Assembly (NCBI RefSeq): GCF_019956555.1
Contig: NZ_JAHBDQ010000001.1
Span: forward strand, 62,001 to 126,000
DNA length: 64,000 nt
Direction: 5' to 3'
From: Pseudomonas sp. A-RE-19
Lineage (GTDB): Bacteria; Pseudomonadota; Gammaproteobacteria; Pseudomonadales; Pseudomonadaceae
The notes beneath the pieces were generated by a model. The model did no database searches and was not told where the DNA came from. It saw only the letters and a list, made by a program, of their open reading frames with translations. The stretch's first letter is position 1; each line of letters begins with the position of its first letter. Of the stretch, positions 1 through 9,953 are shown piece after piece. Both the position numbers and the translations under genes were made by a program.

Positions 1-1
1 G

Positions 2-334
2 GAATTGGCGCGCGATGAAACGTTCGGGCCATTGCTGCCGCTGCTGATCGCAGAAAACGAAACCCATGCCCTGGCGTTGGCTAACGCCAGCGAGTACGGC
101 CTGTCCAGCGCAGTGTTCACCCGGGACATGGCCCGCGGCTTGAACTTTGCCCGTGGCATTGTGGCGGGAATGACTCATATCAACGACATCACCGTCGATG
201 ATCAGCCCAATGCACCCTTCGGTGGTGAAAAGAACTCCGGCCTCGGACGCTTCAATGGTCATTACGCCCTGGATGAGTTCACCCGTGCCCATTGGGTCAC
301 CTGGCAGCCTGGAGGCCATCACTACCCTTTCTGA
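2..334 (+). CDS. Aldehyde dehydrogenase, 3' end only
   Basis: This is the last ~110 codons of an NAD(P)+-dependent aldehyde dehydrogenase; the 5' part lies outside the window, so the TTG near the edge is not a real start. The frame contains the conserved ETFGP segment just after the edge, which in this superfamily lies near the cofactor site, followed by the [13 protein letters not shown] and [11 protein letters not shown] blocks of the C-terminal oligomerisation region. The HYPF tail resembles benzaldehyde- and vanillin-dehydrogenase-like members, which suggests an aromatic aldehyde, but specificity cannot be settled from the C-terminus. The AraC gene 86 bp downstream on the same strand fits a local regulator of an aromatic or aldehyde pathway. 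Confidence 0.9.
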   Translation, partial: ELARDETFGPLLPLLIAENETHALALANASEYGLSSAVFTRDMARGLNFARGIVAGMTHINDITVDDQPNAPFGGEKNSGLGRFNGHYALDEFTRAHWVTWQPGGHHYPF

Positions 335-420
335 TCATTTGCCAACATTGACCCTGCCAGGATTGGGCAAGTTTTGACCCTTTGCCCAGTCAGCAAATAA
401 CAATAAAAAAGAGGCGAAAA

Positions 421-1419
421 ATGAACAACTTAGCCTGTGTGTCTACCGATCAGATCGTTCGCTCCGACCGACTGATGAAGTGGAAAGAGTTCATGAGTGA
501 TCACCTGGGCCGCACGCCGGAGTATATAAAACGCCTGGAGTCGACGGTCATCGACCCGTTGCATGACAGCAACTTTCAGGGACGACTGGAGTATGGAGAT
601 TTGGGTCAGTTGCGCTTCTGTCGAATGACCGCCAGTGCCCATCGATATTCACGCCATCTGAGCAAAGCGGTCGACTCGCTCGACACCCCACGCATGTTGA
701 TACTGCAGATTGCTGGCGTCAGTCATTTCGAGCAAAGTCAACAAAGCAGCGTATTGGCACCTGACGAAATGCTATTGGTCGACTGTGGCAAACCTTTCAG
801 CGTTACCAGCACTCAAGGCTGCGAACACTTCATCCTGCTGTTCCAGGGGACGCCCGGACAGCCCGCGCGAACAGGCGATGTGCACCTTAACGGTCGTAAT
901 GGACTGGGCCGCATGCTGATGCATTTGATCAGCGATGCCTACAACCAATACCCCTTGCTCAACAGCAACTCGGCCGGGCTGATCGGCGACAGCATCGCCG
1001 GGCTTCTGGATAACGTTCTGAAGAACAAACAGGAAGAAAAGCAACTCGAACACGACTTCCGCTTCTTCAAGCAGAACCGCCTCAAGGCCTATATCGAGCG
1101 TCACCTGGCCGACCGCGACCTGACCATCGAACGCATCGCCAACGCCGAACAGTGCTCGGTGCGCAGCTTGCATCGAGCGTTCCAGGATGAACTGGGTTGC
1201 AGCGTCAGCGAATACATCTGGCAACGGCGTTTGTCGCGCTGCGCCGAAGATCTGCGCAACCGGGAACATGCCCATCGCTCGCTCACCGAAATTGCCTATG
1301 CCTGGGGCTACGGCAGCAGTTCCCATTTCAGCAGGCACTTCAAATCGACGTTCGGCATGTCACCTCGGCTATTCCGTGATACCGCGAACGACATCAGAGT
1401 GAAATCGACTGCCGCATAA
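421..1419 (+). CDS. AraC-family transcriptional regulator
   Basis: A 332-residue AraC/XylS-type regulator. The N-terminal ~200 residues look like the ligand-sensing AraC_binding_2 type found in FeaR- and XylS-like activators. Residues ~218-325 form the double helix-turn-helix domain, with the second helix region GYGSSSHFSRHFKSTFG typical of the family. ATG 421 is chosen because GAGGCG lies 5-10 bases upstream; an in-frame start at 382 lacks a ribosome site. A 7-bp inverted repeat (TGGGCAA 364-370, TTGCCCA 382-388) lies between the dehydrogenase and this gene and could be an operator or a weak terminator. The gene ends one base before the stop of the convergent outer-membrane factor gene. It probably activates the upstream aldehyde dehydrogenase (inference from position). 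Confidence 0.88.
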   Translation: MNNLACVSTDQIVRSDRLMKWKEFMSDHLGRTPEYIKRLESTVIDPLHDSNFQGRLEYGDLGQLRFCRMTASAHRYSRHLSKAVDSLDTPRMLILQIAGVSHFEQSQQSSVLAPDEMLLVDCGKPFSVTSTQGCEHFILLFQGTPGQPARTGDVHLNGRNGLGRMLMHLISDAYNQYPLLNSNSAGLIGDSIAGLLDNVLKNKQEEKQLEHDFRFFKQNRLKAYIERHLADRDLTIERIANAEQCSVRSLHRAFQDELGCSVSEYIWQRRLSRCAEDLRNREHAHRSLTEIAYAWGYGSSSHFSRHFKSTFGMSPRLFRDTANDIRVKSTAA

Positions 1420-2817
1420 TCAATTCCACCCGCCGCCCATCACCTTGTACAACGTCACCCGGTTGCTCTGCTCGGTCAGACGCAGGGTGATCAGGTCCTG
1501 CTGCGCGCTGTAGAGTGAACGCTGGGCGTCCAGGGCTTCGAGATAACTTTGCGAACCGCCACGGTACAGGGCGTCGGACAGTTCGAAGCTTTTGCAGCTG
1601 GCGTCGGTCAACGCTTGCTGGGCCGCGATGCGTCGATCCAGTGTGCTGCGCACCGCCAAGGCATCGGCCACTTCCTTGAAGGCGCTTTGCAGCGTTTGCT
1701 GGTAGGTCTGCACCTGGATCTCGCGCTCGGTCTTGGCCGAGTCCAGCGTCGCGCGGTTACTGCCGCCATCGAAGATCGGCAGGCTGACGCTCGGGGCGAA
1801 TGTCCAGGCGCCGCTGCCGGACTTGAACAGACCGGACAAGGCCGAGCTTGAGGAACCGGCATTGGCCGTCAGACTGATGCTCGGAAAGAACGCCGCACGG
1901 GCCGCACCGATGTCGATATTGGCCGACTTGAGCGTGTGTTCGGCGGCCAGCACATCCGGACGCCGTTGCAACAGGCTGGACGGAAGCTCGGCCGGCACCT
2001 GAACCAGCGCCGCAGCCGATTCCAGGTTCGCGCCTGGCAACAGCTCCTCGGGAATATCGCTGCCGACCAGCAGGCGCAAGGCATTGCGGTCCTGAAGAAT
2101 CTGGCTTTCATAGACCGCCGCGTCACCCCGGGCCGACTCCACGGTGGTTTGCGCCTGCGCCACAGACAGACCGGAAGAACCACCCAGTGCGTGGCTGCGC
2201 TGGGTTAGTTCGTAGGTCGCCTGCTGACTGCGCAAGGTCTCCTGGGCCAGGTGCAGGCGTTCATTGTCAGCCGCCAGGGTCAACCACGCCGTGGCCACTT
2301 CGGCCACCAGGCTGATCTGCGTGCTACGCCGGGTTTCGGTCAGTGCCAGATAGTCTTCCAGCGCTTCGTCCTGAAGGTTCTGTACCCGCCCGAACACATC
2401 CACTTCATAACTGCTCAGGCCCAGTTGCGCACTGTAGTCATGAGTGGTGGCCGCCGAGCCAGTGTTGGACAACGAGCCGGGCGTGCGGCTGTGAGTGCCG
2501 CTGACGCTGGCATCGATCGAAGGCAAAGACTCGGCTCGCTGGATGCGGTACTGAGCCTGCGCCTTTTCGATGTTGAGGCTGGCCAGACGCAGGTCGCGAT
2601 TGTTGGCCAGGGCCAGGGACTGCAAGCGCGCCAGACGGCTGTCAGTGAAGAACTGCTTCCACTCGATATCGGCGCTTACTTCCCCCTTGGGCGTGCTGGC
2701 GGGCGGCAGCCATTGTTCAGAGACTGGCGCTTGCGGGCGCTCATACTGCGGCGCCAGATTGATACAGCCACCGAGCAGCGCGAAGACGGCCAGCAGTGGC
2801 CAGCGAAACTTGATCAT
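1420..2817 (-). CDS. RND efflux outer-membrane factor (OprM/NodT family lipoprotein)
   Basis: A 465-residue outer-membrane channel of the TolC/OprM class, the exit duct of the tripartite pump encoded upstream. The N-terminus is a lipoprotein signal with lipobox LLGGC (Cys18) followed by APQYERP, the usual opening of OprM-like factors. The body shows the two tandem alpha-hairpin/beta repeats of the OEP family. Its ATG overlaps the stop of the inner-membrane transporter gene by 4 bp (ATGA), indicating translational coupling. Its stop abuts the AraC gene stop with no visible terminator between the convergent units. Related proteins export drugs or solvents; the substrate is not predictable here. 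Confidence 0.93.
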   Translation of the reverse strand: MIKFRWPLLAVFALLGGCINLAPQYERPQAPVSEQWLPPASTPKGEVSADIEWKQFFTDSRLARLQSLALANNRDLRLASLNIEKAQAQYRIQRAESLPSIDASVSGTHSRTPGSLSNTGSAATTHDYSAQLGLSSYEVDVFGRVQNLQDEALEDYLALTETRRSTQISLVAEVATAWLTLAADNERLHLAQETLRSQQATYELTQRSHALGGSSGLSVAQAQTTVESARGDAAVYESQILQDRNALRLLVGSDIPEELLPGANLESAAALVQVPAELPSSLLQRRPDVLAAEHTLKSANIDIGAARAAFFPSISLTANAGSSSSALSGLFKSGSGAWTFAPSVSLPIFDGGSNRATLDSAKTEREIQVQTYQQTLQSAFKEVADALAVRSTLDRRIAAQQALTDASCKSFELSDALYRGGSQSYLEALDAQRSLYSAQQDLITLRLTEQSNRVTLYKVMGGGWN

Positions 2818-5800
2818 GCATCACCTGACTGGGTGGATTGGATGGAGGTCGAAGTCGTGGAAACGCGGCCAAACCGGCGACGGATCTGCACGAAGAACAG
2901 CGGTACGAAGAAGATCCCCAGCACCGTGGCGCTGAACATGCCGCCCAGTACGCCGGTACCGATGGCCTGGCGACCGGCGGAGCCGGCACCGGAACTCAAT
3001 GCCAGTGGCAGCACGCCGAACATGAACGCCAGGGACGTCATGAGAATGGGCCGCAGGCGTTGCCGCACGGCGATCAGAGTCGCCTCCCGCAAGCTGTTGC
3101 CCTGCTCTTGCAGATGCTTGGCGAACTCGACGATCAGAATCGCGTTTTTGGCCGCCAACCCCACGGTGGTCAACAGCCCGACCTGGAAGTACACATCGTT
3201 GCTCAAACCACTGAAACGGGTCGCCAGCACCGCGCCGACCACACCCAACGGCACCACCAGCATCACCGAGAATGGCACCGACCAACTCTCATAAAGCGCG
3301 GCCAGGCAGAGGAAGACAAACAGCACTGATATCCCGTAAAGCAACGGCGCTTGCGAACCGGAAAGGCGCAACTGATAGGACTGCCCGGTCCACTCGTAAC
3401 CGATGCCTTCCGGCAATTGCTTGATAATCGCTTCCACCGCATCCATGGCGACCCCGGAACTTACCCCCGGAGCAGGATCGCCGACCACCTCCAGCGACGC
3501 GTTGCCGTTGTAGCGTTCCAGCAACGGCGAGCCATAGCTCCACGAACTGCTGGCGAATGAGGAAAAAGGCACCATCTCATTGTTGCTGTTGCGCACGAAC
3601 CAGTGCTCCAGGTCGACCGCCTGCATCCGCGACGAAGCCTGGCCCTGAACGTAGACCTTCTTCACCCGGCCCTGGTTGAGGAAGTCATTGACGTAAGTGC
3701 CGCCCAACGCCGTGGACAAAGTGGCATTGATGTCGCTGGTGCTCAGGTTCAAGGCCCCGGCCTTGCGATCGTCGATGCTGACCTTGAGCTGCGGTGAGTC
3801 GTCCAGGCCATTGCTGCGTACCCCCAGCAGTCGAGGGTCTTTGTTGGCCAGTTCGATAAACTTCTCCCGCGCCGCCACCAGCGCATCATGCCCCAGGCCA
3901 CCGAGATCCTTGAGTTGCAGGTCGAAGCCGGAAGACTGTCCCAGGCCCCGCACAGCCGGGGGTTGCATGACGAACACATTGGCATCGCCAATGCTCGACA
4001 GCGCCATGGTCGCCCTCTGGGCGATGGACGCCGAATCCTGCCCTGCCCCCGACCGCTCGCTCCAGTCCTTGAGCCGGATAAAGGCGCGGGCGGTGTTCTG
4101 GCTGTTGCCGTTCATGCCCAAGCCAGAGATGCTGATCAGCGCCTCGACTTCCGGTTGTTCGAGGATGTAGCTTTCGAACTGCTTCACCACTGCTTGAGTG
4201 CGGCTGTCCGTGGCCCCCACCGGCAACTGCACCTGAGCCATGAGAATGCCCTGGTCTTCATCAGGCAGGAACGAAGTCGGCAGGCTGAAATAGCCGGCCG
4301 CCATTGCCAGCACCACCAGCCCATAGACCAGCAGACTTGTGCGTCCATGCTGAAAAATGGCCCCCACCCATCCTTTATAGGCCTCGGCGCCGCGTTCGAA
4401 GGTGCGGTTGAACCCACCGAAGAACCCGCCTTGAGCACCGTGACCCAGCGCATCGGACGGCTTGAGCAGGGTCGCGCATAACGCCGGCGTCAGCGTCATG
4501 GCCACCAGCACCGAGAGCACCATGGCCGAAACGATGGTCACCGAAAATTGCCGGTAGATGATCCCCGTAGAGCCGCCAAAAAACGCCATGGGAATGAACA
4601 CGGCACTGAGCACCAGGGCAATGCCGACCAGGGCGCTGGTGATCTCATCCATCGACTGACGCGTGGCGGCCAGGGCCGACAGCCCCTGTTCGCCCATCAC
4701 CCGCTCGACGTTCTCCACCACCACAATCGCGTCGTCCACCAGCAGGCCGATGGCCAGGACCATGGCGAACATGGTCAGGGTGTTGATCGAGTAGCCAAAC
4801 AGCGCCAGTACGCCGAACGTACCGAGCAGCACCACCGGCACGGTGATCGCCGGGATCAGCGTGGCCCGCAGGTTCTGCAAGAAGAGGAACATGATCAGCA
4901 CCACCAGGACGATGGCTTCGCCCAAGGACTTGACCACCTCCTCGATGGACAGGCTGACAAAGGGCGTGGTGTCGTAGGCAATCACATTCTTCAGCTGCAT
5001 TTGCGTCGGATAGAACGGCTCCAACGCCTTGAGTTTGGCCTTCACCGCTTCGCCGACTTCCAGGGCATTGGCGCCAGCGGCCAACTGCACGCCCATGGCG
5101 GCGGCGGGCTTGCCGTTGAGGGCTGAACTGACGTCGTAGCTTTCACTGCCCAGCTCGACTCGCGCCACATCCCCCAACAGCACCACGGCGCCATCACTCG
5201 TGGACTTGACCACGACATTGCGAAACTCTTCGGCGGTTTGCAGTTTGCTGCGGGCACTGATGGTGGCATTCAGTTGCTGCCCGGCCACCGCTGGCAATGC
5301 ACCGAGCTGGCCGGCGGAGACTTCGGTGTTTTGTGCTTCCAGGGCGCTGCTGATGTCCGAGGGCATCAACGCGTATTTTTCCAGCAGGGCCGGGTCCAGC
5401 CAGATGCGCATGGCATAGCCTGAGCCCAATGTCTGCACATCGCCTACACCGTCGATACGGCTGATGGCGTCGAGCAAGGTGCTGGAAATGTAGTCACCGA
5501 TCTGGGTGCCGGTGACGCTCGGGTTGTCGGAAGCCAGGGCGACAATCATCAGGAAGTCCGAACCGCCCTTGGTCACCGTCAAGCCTTCGCTCTGTACCGA
5601 TTGAGGCAGTCGCGACTCGGCCTGTTGCAGCTTGTTCTGCACCTGCATCTGCGCCACATCCGGGTTTGTGCCGGCGGTGAAGGTCAGGTTGATGCTGGCA
5701 CTGCCCGCCGAGCTGCTGGAGGCCGACATGTAGGTGAGGTTATCCAGGCCTTTCATCTGCTGTTCGATGACCTGGGTCACCGAGTCTTCCACGGTCTTGG

Positions 5801-5960
5801 CCGAGGCGCCGGTGTAGGTGGCGGAAATACGAACCGTCGGCGGCGCGATGTCCGGGTACTGTTCCAGCGGCAACTGACTGATCGACAAGGCCCCGGCGAG
5901 CATGATGACAATGGCGATGACCCAGGCAAAAATCGGCCGATCGATAAAGAAACGCGCCAT
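2814..5960 (-). CDS. RND efflux inner-membrane transporter (HAE1/MexB family)
   Basis: A 1048-residue proton-driven multidrug transporter of the hydrophobe/amphiphile efflux-1 family, the usual length for MexB, TtgB and AcrB. It begins [17 protein letters not shown], the standard amphipathic start and first membrane helix. It carries the TM4 segment [15 protein letters not shown] with the paired aspartates used for proton relay, and two large periplasmic loops. It follows the adaptor gene by 2 bp and overlaps the outer-membrane factor gene by 4 bp, so the three genes form one operon. Control by the divergent two-component system is likely from the layout. Confidence 0.96.
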   Translation of the reverse strand: MARFFIDRPIFAWVIAIVIMLAGALSISQLPLEQYPDIAPPTVRISATYTGASAKTVEDSVTQVIEQQMKGLDNLTYMSASSSSAGSASINLTFTAGTNPDVAQMQVQNKLQQAESRLPQSVQSEGLTVTKGGSDFLMIVALASDNPSVTGTQIGDYISSTLLDAISRIDGVGDVQTLGSGYAMRIWLDPALLEKYALMPSDISSALEAQNTEVSAGQLGALPAVAGQQLNATISARSKLQTAEEFRNVVVKSTSDGAVVLLGDVARVELGSESYDVSSALNGKPAAAMGVQLAAGANALEVGEAVKAKLKALEPFYPTQMQLKNVIAYDTTPFVSLSIEEVVKSLGEAIVLVVLIMFLFLQNLRATLIPAITVPVVLLGTFGVLALFGYSINTLTMFAMVLAIGLLVDDAIVVVENVERVMGEQGLSALAATRQSMDEITSALVGIALVLSAVFIPMAFFGGSTGIIYRQFSVTIVSAMVLSVLVAMTLTPALCATLLKPSDALGHGAQGGFFGGFNRTFERGAEAYKGWVGAIFQHGRTSLLVYGLVVLAMAAGYFSLPTSFLPDEDQGILMAQVQLPVGATDSRTQAVVKQFESYILEQPEVEALISISGLGMNGNSQNTARAFIRLKDWSERSGAGQDSASIAQRATMALSSIGDANVFVMQPPAVRGLGQSSGFDLQLKDLGGLGHDALVAAREKFIELANKDPRLLGVRSNGLDDSPQLKVSIDDRKAGALNLSTSDINATLSTALGGTYVNDFLNQGRVKKVYVQGQASSRMQAVDLEHWFVRNSNNEMVPFSSFASSSWSYGSPLLERYNGNASLEVVGDPAPGVSSGVAMDAVEAIIKQLPEGIGYEWTGQSYQLRLSGSQAPLLYGISVLFVFLCLAALYESWSVPFSVMLVVPLGVVGAVLATRFSGLSNDVYFQVGLLTTVGLAAKNAILIVEFAKHLQEQGNSLREATLIAVRQRLRPILMTSLAFMFGVLPLALSSGAGSAGRQAIGTGVLGGMFSATVLGIFFVPLFFVQIRRRFGRVSTTSTSIQSTQSGDA

Positions 5961-5962
5961 GC

Positions 5963-7159
5963 TCAGCCCTCCTGCGCAATGGCGACAGGCGCCGATTTCG
6001 GCGTGCGGCTGCGAGTGCCGGGGTTCTGTGCCACCACTGATTCACCGACTCGGACTTTCTGCCCGCCCTCGACAATCACCTGGTCACCCGCCTGCAGGCC
6101 CGCCGTGACCCACCACTGATTGTCCACGGCGCGGTCAATGGTCAGCACGCGCTGCTCGACCTTGCCATTGACCACCACCAGCACCGAGGTCACGCCACTG
6201 GCACTGCGGTTCACCGCCTGTTGCGGAATCAATATCGCCTGATCGTCCCGAGCCTGTTCCAGCACCGCCCGCACATACATGCCCGGCAGCAATAGCCGGT
6301 CCGGGTTGGCGATTTGTGCCCGCAGGGTCACGGTACCGGTGCCCTCGTTGACGCTGACCCCGCTGAACTTCAAACGCCCTTCATGGGCGTAAGTGCTGCC
6401 GTCATCGAGCTTGAGGCTGATCCGCGCTTCACCCTCGCCGTTGCTTTGCAGCACGCCGCTGGCCAGGTCACGCTTGAGGCGCAACAGCTCGGTGGTCGAT
6501 TGGGTGACGTCAACGTAGATCGGGTCCAACTGCTGCACCGTGGTCAACGCGCTGTCCTGATTGGCCACCACCAGTGCACCGGGGGTGACCGTCGAGGTTT
6601 CGATGCGACCGCTGACGGGTGAGCTGATGCGGGTGTACGCCAGGTTGATGCGCGCGGTATCCACGCCGGCCTGCGCCACTTGCAGTTCGGCTTCGGCGGT
6701 CAGCAGACTGGCCTGAGCATCCTCGTTATCCTGCTGGCTGATGGCATCGATCTTCGCCAACTGAGCATCGCGCTTGGCCGTGGCCTGGGCCGACTTCAAC
6801 GTGGCGCGCGCCTTGGCCAGGGTCGCCTGTGCTTCAGCCAACGCGGCCTTGTAAGAGGACGCGTCGAGCTGATACAGCGCCTGCCCGGCCTTGACCTCGG
6901 CACCTTCGACAAACAGCCGCTGCTGGACGATACCGCCGACCTGCGGGCGGATCTCGGCGACCATGAACGCTTGAGTGCGCCCGGCCAGCTCCGTGGTCAG
7001 CGCCTGGCTTTTAGGCTGCACCGTAATCACTGACACCTTGGGCGGTTCGATCACTGGCGCGGATTGGCCCGGGGAGCACCCGCTCAACACGAACAGCACG
7101 ATCACGGAAAATAGAACCGCGGCGGTCACCAGGGATTTGGCGAAAATTTTGGTCGACAT
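5963..7159 (-). CDS. RND efflux periplasmic adaptor (MexA family lipoprotein)
   Basis: A 398-residue membrane-fusion protein linking the RND transporter and outer-membrane channel. The signal peptide ends in a lipobox (LSGC, Cys28). Next come the lipoyl/barrel-sandwich half ([16 protein letters not shown]), a long alpha-hairpin (~100-165, rich in Ala/Gln/Leu heptads) and the returning lipoyl half ([12 protein letters not shown]). It is the first gene of the adaptor-transporter-channel operon. Its promoter lies in the 146-bp region shared with the divergent sensor kinase gene. The C-terminal ~25 residues are a short, probably unstructured tail, as in MexA. Confidence 0.95.
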   Translation of the reverse strand: MSTKIFAKSLVTAAVLFSVIVLFVLSGCSPGQSAPVIEPPKVSVITVQPKSQALTTELAGRTQAFMVAEIRPQVGGIVQQRLFVEGAEVKAGQALYQLDASSYKAALAEAQATLAKARATLKSAQATAKRDAQLAKIDAISQQDNEDAQASLLTAEAELQVAQAGVDTARINLAYTRISSPVSGRIETSTVTPGALVVANQDSALTTVQQLDPIYVDVTQSTTELLRLKRDLASGVLQSNGEGEARISLKLDDGSTYAHEGRLKFSGVSVNEGTGTVTLRAQIANPDRLLLPGMYVRAVLEQARDDQAILIPQQAVNRSASGVTSVLVVVNGKVEQRVLTIDRAVDNQWWVTAGLQAGDQVIVEGGQKVRVGESVVAQNPGTRSRTPKSAPVAIAQEG

Positions 7160-7225
7160 AAATGCCTCTGCAAGACGGGATGGAGCAAGTCAGGCGCCAT
7201 ACTGCGAGGCAAATGTGCAGGAAAA

Positions 7226-7255
7226 TTGAAGATTGCCCCGCGAGCTTGAATCTTC
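7226..7255. promoter_or_regulatory. Candidate response-regulator site between the RND operon and its two-component genes
   Basis: The 146-bp divergent intergenic region holds GAAGATT (7228-7234) and AATCTTC (7249-7255), a perfect 7-bp inverted repeat. Seen the other way, TTGAAGATT (7226) and TTGAATCTT (7246) form an imperfect direct repeat offset by 20 bp, two helical turns. OmpR-class regulators usually bind paired half-sites of this sort. The site is placed to control both the pump and the sensor gene, but binding is inferred only from position and symmetry. Confidence 0.4.
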
Positions 7256-7305
7256 GTCGCGTCAGGGCCTAAATGGGCGGGCCATTCACCGACCTGCCCG
7301 AGCCC

Positions 7306-8691
7306 ATGAAACTAAGCATTTCCACCAAGCTGTTTATTGCCGTACTGGCCAGCGTGCTGTTTGTCATTTTGAGCATGGGGGTGGCCAACGGCTGGAGCTT
7401 TGGCAAAGGTTTTCTCGACTACCTCAACGAACAGGCCCTGGTGCGCATGACGCCGGTGCTGCCGCGCCTGGCCAGCGCCTACGAACGCGAAGGCAGCTGG
7501 GAATTCCTGCGCAACCAGCCGGATCGCTGGTTCGAGCTCATGCGTCCGGAGCCAGGCGAAAACCCTACCGGCTCACAGCCGCCTACCCTGCCCATGTCCG
7601 ACCTGACCGGCGCGGTGTTTCGCATCGCCCTGCTGGACCGGCAAAAGCAGTTGGTCATGGGCTACTCGGCGATTGCCGACGACGCCCTGATGCGCCCTGT
7701 CGAGGTCGCCGGTAAAACCGTCGGCTGGCTGGCGGTGACGCCGTTCCAGAACGTGACCGAAGCCGGTGGCGAACGCTTTCGTCTGTACCTGTTGCGCACC
7801 AGTCTGGCCGTGGGCGTGCTCTCGTTGCTGCTGGCGATGCTGATCGCCTGGTGGATCGCCCGCACCCTGCTTGACCCGGTCAAGCGGGTGGCCGCCGCCA
7901 CGCACCGATTGGCCGCAGGGGAATACAGCAACCGGGTGTCGGTGTCCTCCAATGACGAAGTCGGTCAACTGGCCCGTGACTTCAATCAGCTGGCGTATAC
8001 GCTGGAACGAAACGAAAAAATGCGCCGGGAGTTCATGGCCGATGTTTCCCATGAACTACGCACCCCGCTGTCGGTGTTGCGGGGTGAACTGGAGGCCATC
8101 GAGGACGGCGTGCGCACCCTCGACCAATCCTCAATGAAATCGCTGCAAGGCGAAGTCAGCATGCTCAGCAAACTGGTGGATGATCTGTATGAACTGTCCC
8201 TGGCCGATGTGGGCGCACTGACTTACCGCAAGAGCGAATGCGATCTCAACGAGCTGCTGGACGGTTGCGTGGCGATGTTCCACGAACGCTGCAATGCGCG
8301 GCATCTGCGCCTGGAGCTGGAGCTGCCCACCCCGCCGCCAAGGGTGGAGGCCGACCCCAAACGCTTGCAGCAACTGTTCGCCAATCTGCTGGAAAACGCC
8401 GTGCGCTATACCGATGAAGGCGGCATGCTGCGCATTCGTGTGGCCAGCGATGGCGACGTCGTACGCATCGATTTCCAGGATTCCGGCCCCGGGGTCAACG
8501 CGGATCAGTTGCCGCGGCTGTTCGAGCGTTTTTACCGCGGCGAAACTTCACGCAATCGCGCCAGTGGTGGCGCTGGCCTGGGGTTGGCCATCTGTCACAG
8601 CATCGCCCTGGCCCACGGCGGCAGCCTCAGTGCCGATCACTCTCCTTTGGGTGGCCTTTGGCTGACCCTGCGCCTGCCACGGAACGCCTGA
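7306..8691 (+). CDS. Sensor histidine kinase, BaeS-like
   Basis: A 461-residue inner-membrane sensor kinase. It has an N-terminal membrane helix (~6-28), a periplasmic sensor region, a second helix (~163-187), a HAMP linker, and a HisKA domain with the phospho-acceptor in ADVSHELRTPL (His249). The ATPase domain carries an N box (NLLENAVRYT), a DSGPG box, the FERFYRGE F box and GLGLAI. ATG 7306 (MKLSISTKLF) is preferred over the upstream ATG 7273 because the membrane helix then sits at the true N-terminus. The response regulator gene follows after 3 bp. Divergence from an RND operon matches BaeS/AdeS-type pump-controlling kinases. Confidence 0.93.
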   Translation: MKLSISTKLFIAVLASVLFVILSMGVANGWSFGKGFLDYLNEQALVRMTPVLPRLASAYEREGSWEFLRNQPDRWFELMRPEPGENPTGSQPPTLPMSDLTGAVFRIALLDRQKQLVMGYSAIADDALMRPVEVAGKTVGWLAVTPFQNVTEAGGERFRLYLLRTSLAVGVLSLLLAMLIAWWIARTLLDPVKRVAAATHRLAAGEYSNRVSVSSNDEVGQLARDFNQLAYTLERNEKMRREFMADVSHELRTPLSVLRGELEAIEDGVRTLDQSSMKSLQGEVSMLSKLVDDLYELSLADVGALTYRKSECDLNELLDGCVAMFHERCNARHLRLELELPTPPPRVEADPKRLQQLFANLLENAVRYTDEGGMLRIRVASDGDVVRIDFQDSGPGVNADQLPRLFERFYRGETSRNRASGGAGLGLAICHSIALAHGGSLSADHSPLGGLWLTLRLPRNA

Positions 8692-8694
8692 ACC

Positions 8695-9378
8695 ATGGTC
8701 AACGACAGCCCGATTCTGATCGTCGAAGACGAACCCAAACTGGCCGCGTTGATGCGCGACTACTTGATCGCCGCGGGCTTTACGACCCAGTGCCTGGACA
8801 ACGGGCTGGCGGTGGTGCCGGCAGTACGGGCCAGTGAGCCGCGACTGATCCTTCTCGACCTTATGCTGCCTGGGTGTGATGGCCTGCAAGTGTGCAAGGA
8901 ACTGCGCAGCTTCAGTGCGGTGCCCATCATCATGATTACCGCACGCGTCGAGGAAGTGGATCGCCTGCTTGGGCTGGATCTGGGCGCCGACGACTATATC
9001 TGCAAACCCTTCAGCCCCCGCGAAGTGGTGGCCAGGGTCAAAGCCATCCTGCGGCGCAGCCCGCATCTTCTGTCGTCTGCAGCTGCGCGTCTGCACATTG
9101 ACGAAGAGCAGTACCTGGCGTCCCTCGACGGTGTCGCACTGGACCTGACCCCCTTGGAACTGCGCCTGCTCAGCACCCTCGCCCGCTCTCCGGGACGCGT
9201 GTTTTCCCGGGATCAGTTGCTCGACAGGATCTATTCTGATCACCGGGTGGTCACCGACCGCACGGTCGACAGCCATATCCGTAATCTGCGACGCAAGCTC
9301 GAACAGGCCTGCCCGGGCGAGCATCCGATCGAGTCGTTGTATGGCGTAGGCTATCGGTTTCAGCTCGCCGACGCCTGA
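8695..9378 (+). CDS. Response regulator, OmpR/BaeR family
   Basis: A 227-residue two-domain regulator. The receiver domain (1-~120) has the acidic pocket E11-D12, phospho-acceptor Asp55 in [10 protein letters not shown], and the conserved Lys in YICKPFSP. The C-terminal winged helix (~135-225) includes the [24 protein letters not shown] recognition region, given here by position rather than as a binding claim. It is co-transcribed with the BaeS-like kinase. The most likely targets are the divergent RND pump promoter and its own promoter, where paired repeats are visible. Confidence 0.94.
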   Translation: MVNDSPILIVEDEPKLAALMRDYLIAAGFTTQCLDNGLAVVPAVRASEPRLILLDLMLPGCDGLQVCKELRSFSAVPIIMITARVEEVDRLLGLDLGADDYICKPFSPREVVARVKAILRRSPHLLSSAAARLHIDEEQYLASLDGVALDLTPLELRLLSTLARSPGRVFSRDQLLDRIYSDHRVVTDRTVDSHIRNLRRKLEQACPGEHPIESLYGVGYRFQLADA

Positions 9379-9396
9379 GCGTCGTCGAGATGGCCG

Positions 9397-9846
9397 TTAT
9401 TGATCCGCCGCATAGATGACGGTTTGCGCGCTGTCGGATGCAGCAAGGCGGCGAGTGAAGTAGGTGTCGCCTTCATCTGTCTGGATCTCGTAGTCGACCT
9501 TGCTGGCGACACGGCCCGATGCATCGGCATGCTTGATGATTTTCAGCACCCGCTGAAACTTCACGCTCTGAGTACCGTTATGGGCCGGCCCCGTCAGTAC
9601 ATTGACCGTTTGAAACCAGCCTTCATTCTTTTTGTTCGACACGAGGGTGCCGGTCAGCGCCTCAAAGCGCTCCAGACGGGTAAAGCCCCAGAGTGTCTGT
9701 TCCTCGACCGCTTTGCCTTGGGCGGTGGAACCCGTGAATACAAACAGATTGATGGCCGGATTGTCTTCGCAAAAGAAGTCATAGGGCACAAGCCCGTCGA
9801 CCATTTTCTTGCCGGGAACGAAACCCTTTTTATGAACCAGAAACAT
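9397..9846 (-). CDS. Unrecognised 149-residue protein
   Basis: I do not recognise this family. ATG 9846 (MFLVHKKGFVPGKK) has a strong GGAGG ribosome site 5-10 bases upstream. The product has no signal peptide or membrane helix and looks soluble, with mixed beta-type composition and several aromatic residues (WGFTRLERF, GWFQTV). It lies alone between two two-component loci, convergent with the BaeR-like gene (18 bp between stops). The coding sequence shows Pseudomonas-like third-position GC, so it is very likely a real host gene of unknown role. Confidence 0.7.
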   Translation of the reverse strand: MFLVHKKGFVPGKKMVDGLVPYDFFCEDNPAINLFVFTGSTAQGKAVEEQTLWGFTRLERFEALTGTLVSNKKNEGWFQTVNVLTGPAHNGTQSVKFQRVLKIIKHADASGRVASKVDYEIQTDEGDTYFTRRLAASDSAQTVIYAADQ

Positions 9847-9953
9847 GACCACCTCCACGCTAAAACATCAGCAAACGCTGAGTAAATTTGAGCGGAAAGT
9901 CTACTGAGGCGGGGCGTACAGGGCCGTCAAGCCAATGTAATATCGTGTAAAGA

